64,000 bases of DNA from Candidatus Iainarchaeum sp. (GTDB lineage Archaea; Iainarchaeota; Iainarchaeia; Iainarchaeales; GCA-2688035), in assembly GCA_017610205.1 (NCBI GenBank), contig JAFCCL010000003.1, forward strand, positions 1 to 64,000, read 5' to 3'. The position numbers and the translations under genes are program-made. The notes beneath the pieces are model-generated. The model did no database searches, was not told the DNA's origin, and was given only the letters and a program-made list of their open reading frames with translations. Position 1 is the stretch's first letter, and each line of letters opens with the position of its first letter. This document shows positions 58,383 through 64,000 of this stretch, one piece after another.

Positions 58383-59846
58383 ATGGGTGGAAGCAAATTG
58401 TTTTTTTCGGTTTTGTTCCTTTTTCTTGTAATTCCTTTTTCGCATGGACTTGAATGTCAGTATACTGAAATTGCTTCAAGTGAAAGAAAGGTAATGTCTG
58501 TTTATGATATTAATACAAATCAGCTTATTGGCATTGAGGACGACATTGCTTTTGAAGGAGTTGATAATCCGCCAAATTCAACTTTTTTTAATATTATTAA
58601 TCCGTTTAATGTGGCTTTGACCGTTGGCTTGTCTTACAACTATGTTTATAGAGAGCCTTATACTGTACAGGAAACAGTTTTTGTTGAAGAAACAGTAGAG
58701 CTTCCTGCACTGGATTCTGTTACAATTTCTCAAAAACTGATTGGCTTTCCAACCGATTTTAGAATTTTGCCTGAAAGTATAATTTTTGAATTTTTGGACA
58801 ACAATTTTGTTTTTGTTGGTTTTGAATTTATTGAGAAAACAACAGAAGTTTGTGCGGATTGTGTTGGAGTTCCATGTCTTAATGACGGTGCGTCATGTTC
58901 AACCGGTTTTGAGTGTGGCGGTGGCTTTTGCATTGGAGGAATATGCAGCAACCAACTTGTTTGCTACAACAATGATTGTGAATGCAATCCTTTAACTGAA
59001 TTGCAATGTCCTGATAATACAAAATGTGTTTCAAGAGCAAGCCTTCCTGTTGGTGCAAAGCCTATTTGCTTAATTGAAGAATGTGAAACAGGTTTTGTTG
59101 GCTCAGACGGGTTTTGCTCAAAAAGAGACGGGGAAATTTGTTCAAGTGCTCAGGAATGCAGTGGGGGCTATTGTGTTAGTGGAAAATGCAATTCCTTTCC
59201 AATGTGCTATAATTATGATTGTGAATGCAATCCTTTAACTGAATTGCAATGTCCTGATAATACTCGCTGTGTTTTGAAGAGTTTTCTTGCAATTGGCGCA
59301 AGACCTGTTTGTAGTTCCGAGGAATGTACTACAAGTTATGTTGATGAGGAAACTGGTTTGTGTGCTGTGCCATTGCCACCTACTCTAAACAATGATGTTC
59401 CATTACCGCCTGCTAATGGTGCTGTTCCATTGCCTTCTGTTAATGGGAATATTCCAACAGATAGTGTTCGGGATTCCACTCTCACCTATGTTATTGTTGG
59501 ATTTGCACTTATTTTTGCTGTAATTGCAGCCTTTGCAATATTTGGTTTTTTGAAAGCTGAAGGTGAAAAGTCTGCAAGTGAATCCAAACTTTCAAGACTT
59601 AAATTTAAGCTTAAGTCAGATGAAGCACTTTTGAAATCACACGGGCTTTTGAAGGCAAGGAAAAAATACAGGCCAAAAAAAAGAAAGTCAAAGGCAAAAA
59701 CCAAGGCTGAAAGGGAAAAAATGCACGCTGAAATAACTGAGCAGACTGCGAGAGCAGTTAAAAAACAGGAGAGAGTTGTTGCAAAACAAGCTGCAATTCT
59801 ACGCGTAAGAAAAGCTATGTTGAAAAAGGAAAAAAGGCAGGATTAA
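58383..59846 (+). CDS. Cys-rich surface protein with two tandem repeats
   Basis: 487 aa. Signal peptide (1-20), N-terminal beta domain (21-150), then two Cys-rich units of about 81 residues (CNPLTELQCPDNT in each), a Pro-rich spacer, one TM helix near 364-385 and a Lys-rich cytoplasmic helix to the end. The repeats have EGF- or granulin-like Cys spacing. Likely a cell-surface adhesion protein with a basic inner tail, as in the protein at 5911. Confidence 0.7.
   Translation: MGGSKLFFSVLFLFLVIPFSHGLECQYTEIASSERKVMSVYDINTNQLIGIEDDIAFEGVDNPPNSTFFNIINPFNVALTVGLSYNYVYREPYTVQETVFVEETVELPALDSVTISQKLIGFPTDFRILPESIIFEFLDNNFVFVGFEFIEKTTEVCADCVGVPCLNDGASCSTGFECGGGFCIGGICSNQLVCYNNDCECNPLTELQCPDNTKCVSRASLPVGAKPICLIEECETGFVGSDGFCSKRDGEICSSAQECSGGYCVSGKCNSFPMCYNYDCECNPLTELQCPDNTRCVLKSFLAIGARPVCSSEECTTSYVDEETGLCAVPLPPTLNNDVPLPPANGAVPLPSVNGNIPTDSVRDSTLTYVIVGFALIFAVIAAFAIFGFLKAEGEKSASESKLSRLKFKLKSDEALLKSHGLLKARKKYRPKKRKSKAKTKAEREKMHAEITEQTARAVKKQERVVAKQAAILRVRKAMLKKEKRQD
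58972..59020 (+). repeat. 49-bp direct repeat, copy 1
   Basis: Identical to 59215-59263, 243 bases (81 codons) apart and in frame, inside the Cys-rich surface gene. Identity at DNA level points to a recent duplication or gene conversion. Confidence 0.85.
59215..59263 (+). repeat. 49-bp direct repeat, copy 2
   Basis: Second copy of the segment at 58972-59020; the sequences beyond it diverge. Confidence 0.85.
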
Positions 59847-59868
59847 GCAGTTTTTGAAATTATCTTCT

Positions 59869-61653
59869 TTAGAATCCAAAATGCTGTCTTTCTTCTTTTG
59901 CTTTTTCATGCAGGTATTTTAGGTATTCGTCCTGCAGGTTTACAACAGTGCTTAGTTTTCCTGACTCCAAAAACTTCCCAATATTTTCCAGAAAAATGTT
60001 TCCGCCGATGATGTGTGGCATGCATACAAAGTCTACGCCATTTTCATAAAGTTTTAATGAATCGTTGTAATAGTGTGCTCTTGCAAAAACAGGGACTTTT
60101 TTGTTTTCTTTTTTTACAAAATCAAGTACTTTTAATGCTGCTTTGATATTTGGAATTGCCAGTATTACAAGCTTTGCTTCTTTTGGGTTCGTTTTTGAAA
60201 GAATATCTATTTCTTCTGCGTCTCCATAGCTTGCCTTTATGCCTTGCCTTATACAGCTGTAGACAACTTCTGAATCCTGGTCAAGTACCAATGTTGGGTA
60301 ATGTTTGTACACTGCTTTTGCAATGTTTATGCCCATTGTTCCTCCTCCCAAAATAAGAATATGTCCTTTTAATTTTGAGGGAATATTTTCAAGGCTTGAA
60401 AGTTTTGCGCCAAATCTTTTTCTTTTGAGTTTTTTTGGCAGGTGTATTGATGCTTTTTCAAACACTTTGTTCATTTTTGTATGCGATCTCATAAGATATG
60501 GTGCAAGAATCATTGAAATTGTTATTGCCAGAATTGTGACTGAAAAAAGTCCTTCTGACAGAATGCTTGCTGCAGAGTTTGTTGGATCAAAACCCATTTG
60601 TGCAACTATGAGGCTGAATTCGCTTACGTTTGCAAGAGCAAGTGCAACCATTAGGCTTACTCTGCTGCCATATCCTGAGAACAATGTAAAAAGATAGTAA
60701 AAAAGTGGCTTTATGATAAGGACCATTGCAATTATGAAAACTATTAGAGCAAGTGGTATTGCTGCAAAGGAAAATGTAAGCTGCATTCCAAGTGAAACAA
60801 AGAAAATTATTACAAAGAAGTCTCTCAAGCCCCTGATTTTGTTGAATATTTCTGTATTGTATGGAAGGGTTGAAAGAGCAATTCCTCCAACAAATGCGCC
60901 AATGGCTACTGGTAAGTCCATTAGAATTGCAAGTGCAATAAAAATAAAGCAGCTGCTTAAGGCTGCAAGGTAAAATTCTTCCTGGTAATCGAGGCTGAAT
61001 TTAAAAATGCGTGGCAGAAGATGTCTGTTTATTACTGCTGCTGCAGCAATCAAAATCATTATTTTTATTAGAACCATAGCAAGTACGCTTGGTGCGAGTA
61101 TGTTTCCAATATCCTGAAGCAGGGGTATTGCAAGTATCACCAGAAAATCCTGTACCAGGAGAAATCCAATCAATAGTCTTCCGTGCAAGGTGTTTATTTG
61201 GTAATTGTCTCCCAAGAGCTTTATTACCACCATTGTTGAGCTGAATGCAAGAATTACTCCAAGGAAAATCGACTGTTGAAATGAAATAATGCTTGGAAAA
61301 AGCATGCTGAAAAGAATTACAATAGCTATTGTTATTGCAACCTGAATTGTTGAGCCTATTACAACAAGCTTTCCTATGTTGAAAAATTTCCGGATATCAA
61401 GCTCTACTCCTATGCTGAACAGCAGGAAAGCTATTCCAAGTTCTGACAAAATCCTAATGTCCTGCATGTTTGAAATTCCAATTGGAAGGCCCTGGAAACT
61501 GTAGCCAAGTGCCCCAATTCCTATTGGCCCTATTACTATTCCTGCAATGATATATGCAAGCAAGCTTGGTTGTTTCAAAAGTCTTGCAATGTATCCAAAT
61601 CCAGTTGCAGCAACAACAATCAGTCCAAGGTCTATTAATAGAGTGAATTCCAT
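59869..61653 (-). CDS. KefB/CPA2-type cation:proton antiporter with TrkA-N domain
   Basis: 594 aa. About twelve TM helices (1-390) with the Na+/H+ exchanger pattern (FLLFSIGVELDIRKF, LLVQDFLVI). A cytoplasmic Rossmann TrkA-N domain (HILILGGGTMGINIAK, VLDQDSEV) follows, binding NAD(H). Exports K+ or Na+ against protons. Stand-alone. Confidence 0.92.
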   Translation of the reverse strand: MEFTLLIDLGLIVVAATGFGYIARLLKQPSLLAYIIAGIVIGPIGIGALGYSFQGLPIGISNMQDIRILSELGIAFLLFSIGVELDIRKFFNIGKLVVIGSTIQVAITIAIVILFSMLFPSIISFQQSIFLGVILAFSSTMVVIKLLGDNYQINTLHGRLLIGFLLVQDFLVILAIPLLQDIGNILAPSVLAMVLIKIMILIAAAAVINRHLLPRIFKFSLDYQEEFYLAALSSCFIFIALAILMDLPVAIGAFVGGIALSTLPYNTEIFNKIRGLRDFFVIIFFVSLGMQLTFSFAAIPLALIVFIIAMVLIIKPLFYYLFTLFSGYGSRVSLMVALALANVSEFSLIVAQMGFDPTNSAASILSEGLFSVTILAITISMILAPYLMRSHTKMNKVFEKASIHLPKKLKRKRFGAKLSSLENIPSKLKGHILILGGGTMGINIAKAVYKHYPTLVLDQDSEVVYSCIRQGIKASYGDAEEIDILSKTNPKEAKLVILAIPNIKAALKVLDFVKKENKKVPVFARAHYYNDSLKLYENGVDFVCMPHIIGGNIFLENIGKFLESGKLSTVVNLQDEYLKYLHEKAKEERQHFGF

Positions 61654-61687
61654 TGCTTATCAGTTAATAGAAACAGATTTGCTTTAT

Positions 61688-62005
61688 TTAAATCTTTCCA
61701 GACTGTTTTTTCTCTTTAGCCATTCTAATTTCAGCTTCTTCTTTTATCAACTTTTTATAAAATCTTCTCAATCTAAAAGCAGCATCAGAGTCTGGGTCAT
61801 CTCCAAGTTGGAAACTATTCCATTTTTGTTTTTTCATGACTTTTTTCATTGTTTTCGTTAGTAACTCATCTGTAAAAATTTGATTCTTTAACATGTTACG
61901 CATTTTGGCAGTTTTTTGTATTTTTGGGTTTCTTCTGAGTATTTTTAAATTTTGTTTTCTTTGCGATACTGATTTTGGACCAGGCTTTATACTTTTTTTC
62001 TTCAT
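61688..62005 (-). CDS. small basic protein coupled to cysS
   Basis: 105 aa from the ATG at 62005, which overlaps the cysS stop (ATGA). Extremely Lys/Arg-rich N-terminal half (KKKSIKPGPKSVSQRKQNLK) and a helical second half. Possible ribosome- or RNA-associated protein. Not recognised. Confidence 0.55.
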   Translation of the reverse strand: MKKKSIKPGPKSVSQRKQNLKILRRNPKIQKTAKMRNMLKNQIFTDELLTKTMKKVMKKQKWNSFQLGDDPDSDAAFRLRRFYKKLIKEEAEIRMAKEKKQSGKI

Positions 62006-63393
62006 TTTACAACTTTCCACTTTGTGCCCTTTTCAGTATCGTCTAAAAGAATTCCTTTTTCCGCAAGCTTTTCCCGTATCTTGTCTGATTCAGCCCACTT
62101 TTTTTCAGCCCTCAACTTTTCTCTTTGTTTTATTAATTCAAGTTCTGTTTTTCCAATTTCCTGCTTTTGCTCAAAGTCCATTACTGCAAAAACACTATTG
62201 AGCTTTTTTAAAAATCCCAATGCAAGTTTTGAATCTTTTTTGCCAATTTTTTTTGTATCAAGAAGCGAATTGCATTTCCTTACAAATTCAAACAATGCGG
62301 CAAAAGCCAGTGCTGTGTTTAGGTCGTCGTCCATTGCTTTTTCAAACTTTTTTCCGGCTTTTTCAATTACCTTTTTTACATTTCCCAAATCCCTTCCGTC
62401 TGCTGTTTCAAGTTTTGAAATAAGTTCGTTCAGCCTGTCAATTGAGTTCTGTGCCGCTCTCAGTCCTTCAAAAGTAAAATTAAGTGGTTGCCTGTAGTGT
62501 CCTGAAATCATCAGGTATCTTACAGCAATTGGGTTGTTGTCTTTTAAGTCTTGCAGGGTGTAAAAGTTTCCAAGGCTTTTGCTCATCTTTTCCCCATTCA
62601 CCTGCAAAAATGCGTTGTGTATCCAGTATTTTGCAAAAGGCTTTCCTGTTGCTCCCTCTGACTGTGCTATTTCGTTTTCGTGGTGTGGAAAAATCAGGTC
62701 TTGTCCTCCTGAGTGGATGTCAAAACTTTTGCCCAAATGCTTCATGCTCATTGCACTGCATTCAATATGCCATCCTGGTCTTCCTTTTCCAAGTTCTGTT
62801 TCCCAGAAAACAGAACCGTCGTTTTTGTCCCAGGCTTTCCATAATGCAAAATCCTGCGCTTCGCCTTTTTCATATTCATCCTGTTTTACTCTTGCCCCTG
62901 CTTTTAATTTCCTAAAATCAATGTGTGCAAGTTTGCCATAGTCTTTGAATTTTTTTATATTGTAGTAAACGCTTCCGTCTTCTCCTTTGTAAGCGTAGCC
63001 TTTTTTCAAAAGCTTTGCAATTAATTCAACCATTTCTTTTATGTGCTCTGTTGCTTTTGGGTAAATATCTGCCGGTAACACTCTTGAGGCTTTCATATCT
63101 TCAAAGAAGGAATTGGTGTATTTTTCAGTGAATTCTTTTAAGGAAATTCCTTCCTTTTGCGAGTCCCTAATGGTTTTGTCGTCGACATCAGTAATGTTTC
63201 TTACGTGTTTTACTTTAAATCCCTTGTAAAGCAAATAGCGCTTTAAAATGTCTTCTGATAAAAAGCTTTTCAAATTGCCTATGTGAATAACGTTGTAAAC
63301 AGTTGGCCCACAGGTGTACAATCCAACATTCTTTCCTTTTAACGGCTTGAATTCCTCTTTCTTTCTGCTTATTGTGTTGTACAGTTTAAGCAT
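62002..63393 (-). CDS. cysS: cysteinyl-tRNA synthetase
   Basis: 463 aa. HIGN at 37-40, KMSKS at 269-273, zinc ligands Cys28, Cys212, His237 and Glu241. Charges tRNA-Cys. Overlaps the small basic gene downstream. Confidence 0.97.
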   Translation of the reverse strand: MLKLYNTISRKKEEFKPLKGKNVGLYTCGPTVYNVIHIGNLKSFLSEDILKRYLLYKGFKVKHVRNITDVDDKTIRDSQKEGISLKEFTEKYTNSFFEDMKASRVLPADIYPKATEHIKEMVELIAKLLKKGYAYKGEDGSVYYNIKKFKDYGKLAHIDFRKLKAGARVKQDEYEKGEAQDFALWKAWDKNDGSVFWETELGKGRPGWHIECSAMSMKHLGKSFDIHSGGQDLIFPHHENEIAQSEGATGKPFAKYWIHNAFLQVNGEKMSKSLGNFYTLQDLKDNNPIAVRYLMISGHYRQPLNFTFEGLRAAQNSIDRLNELISKLETADGRDLGNVKKVIEKAGKKFEKAMDDDLNTALAFAALFEFVRKCNSLLDTKKIGKKDSKLALGFLKKLNSVFAVMDFEQKQEIGKTELELIKQREKLRAEKKWAESDKIREKLAEKGILLDDTEKGTKWKVVK

Positions 63394-63462
63394 TTTAAAT
63401 CAATAAATTAATGAATTAAAGAATATTAAAATGCTTGGGTTAGTGGCAAATGCCTATTCTGT

Positions 63463-64000
63463 TTAAATCCTGAACTGTGCCTTCCAGTACTTGCATACTT
63501 CCAGTGTTTTCTTTTCTGCAATTCCTGTGTATTTTTCAGGGTTTTGAAGGATTTCTTTTTGCTGTTTTCCAAGCTTTTCAATGAAAGGCGTTATTTCTTC
63601 ATCTGCAAGTACAAGGTCCATTAGCTTGTTTCCGCTTTTTTCTGCTTCAAGCGTTTTTTTCCTTACATACTCGTGTGCGTCAGGGTATCCTTTTGCTGCA
63701 AGTAGCAGGTAAAGTGGTTCTGCTACAATGCCTTCTTTGCAGGAATCAAAATTCCTTTTCATGCTTTCTTTGTCAACAACCAGATTTGAGCAAACCTTGT
63801 TTAGCCTTTTAGCGCTTGCCACAACTCCTGCAAAAAGTTCCGGTACAAACCTTTGCGAAGCACTGTTGGTAAGGTCCCGTTGGTGTTCGCTTATTGCATC
63901 CATATTAAAGGTTATTGCGCGTGGCATGAATTCTTTCCAAAGGCTTTTCACGTTTTCAAAATTTATAGGGTTTCTTTTGTGCGGCATGGTTGAACTTCCA
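63463..64000 (-). CDS. purB: adenylosuccinate lyase, 3' part only
   Basis: The gene continues past the right edge; about 179 codons are seen. SSTMPHKRNPINFEN is the fumarase/aspartase-superfamily signature loop, and the ASQRFVPELF region is PurB-specific. Acts twice in purine synthesis. The start is not in the window. Confidence 0.92.
   Translation of the reverse strand, partial: GSSTMPHKRNPINFENVKSLWKEFMPRAITFNMDAISEHQRDLTNSASQRFVPELFAGVVASAKRLNKVCSNLVVDKESMKRNFDSCKEGIVAEPLYLLLAAKGYPDAHEYVRKKTLEAEKSGNKLMDLVLADEEITPFIEKLGKQQKEILQNPEKYTGIAEKKTLEVCKYWKAQFRI

Noticed and set aside
1..64000. tRNA, rRNA genes or a CRISPR array
   Set aside because: I looked for tRNA-like cloverleaf blocks, rRNA motifs and regularly spaced repeats and saw none; the evenly spaced repeats at 41-43.6 kb enclose genes, not spacers.

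Overview
The window comes from an AT-rich archaeal chromosome. It encodes transcription factor B, an archaeal histone plus a second histone-fold protein, ribosomal protein S8e, tRNA-splicing endonuclease EndA, a Hef-type helicase-nuclease, archaeal-type TrpRS and cytidylate kinase, and a form III-like RuBisCO. Many genes start just downstream of a TATA-like box; others have a GGTGA or GGAGG ribosome-binding site. Bacterial-type genes (MetK, NadC/NadD, two-component signalling) mixed with small, compact archaeal genes fit a DPANN-type archaeon such as the Diapherotrites or Woesearchaeota. That placement is inference; no rRNA or tRNA gene was seen to confirm it.

Layout. 1-2.7 kb: the 3' edge of an unseen gene, a three-gene minus-strand operon with a small PD-(D/E)XK-like nuclease and two membrane proteins, then metK. 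2.8-8.2 kb: an HTH-CBS regulator and an operon of three membrane-anchored, Ig-like surface proteins. 8.3-19.4 kb: accessory territory with toxin-antitoxin modules, a remnant IS481-like insertion with its target duplication, a secreted-protein operon, thioredoxin reductase, a methyltransferase, a ribbon-helix-helix operon with a palindromic operator, TrpRS, EndA and a small histone-fold gene. 20-26.5 kb: a signalling cluster (two response regulators, a degenerate KaiC-like protein, a histidine kinase, a sensor-PAS protein, a hemerythrin-like protein and a KaiC ATPase). The hemerythrin and KaiC promoters and first codons are duplicates of one another.

26.6-32.7 kb is the main mobile region. A broken IS4/IS5-like transposase lies beside a 5.16 kb element bounded by 17-bp terminal inverted repeats and an 8-bp target duplication. 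The element carries a SWIM-finger DDE transposase, an EcoRI-type adenine methyltransferase, a DUF262-HNH nuclease, a small putative controller and an unknown three-gene operon. Two identical 16-bp palindromes flank a shared TATA box in its central divergent promoter.

32.8-40.9 kb: information processing (TFB, S8e, Hef, histone, KaiC-like ATPase, Cmk) with small basic orphan genes. 41-43.6 kb: accessory units separated by a repeated intergenic hairpin (a peptidase, a nucleotidyltransferase pair, a RelE pair), looking like a small cassette array. 43.7-56 kb: metabolism, with RuBisCO, a nadE-nadC-nadD operon, an isopropylmalate/citramalate synthase, purL-purQ-purM, a fusion of an asparagine-synthase domain with a Dph6 domain, and a DUF1015 protein. 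57-64 kb: a multi-HTH protein, a Cys-rich surface protein, a KefB-type antiporter, cysS and the 3' part of purB.

Together the core genes support purine and NAD synthesis, nucleotide salvage through RuBisCO, and translation. The accessory genes are mostly toxin-antitoxin, restriction-modification and surface functions.
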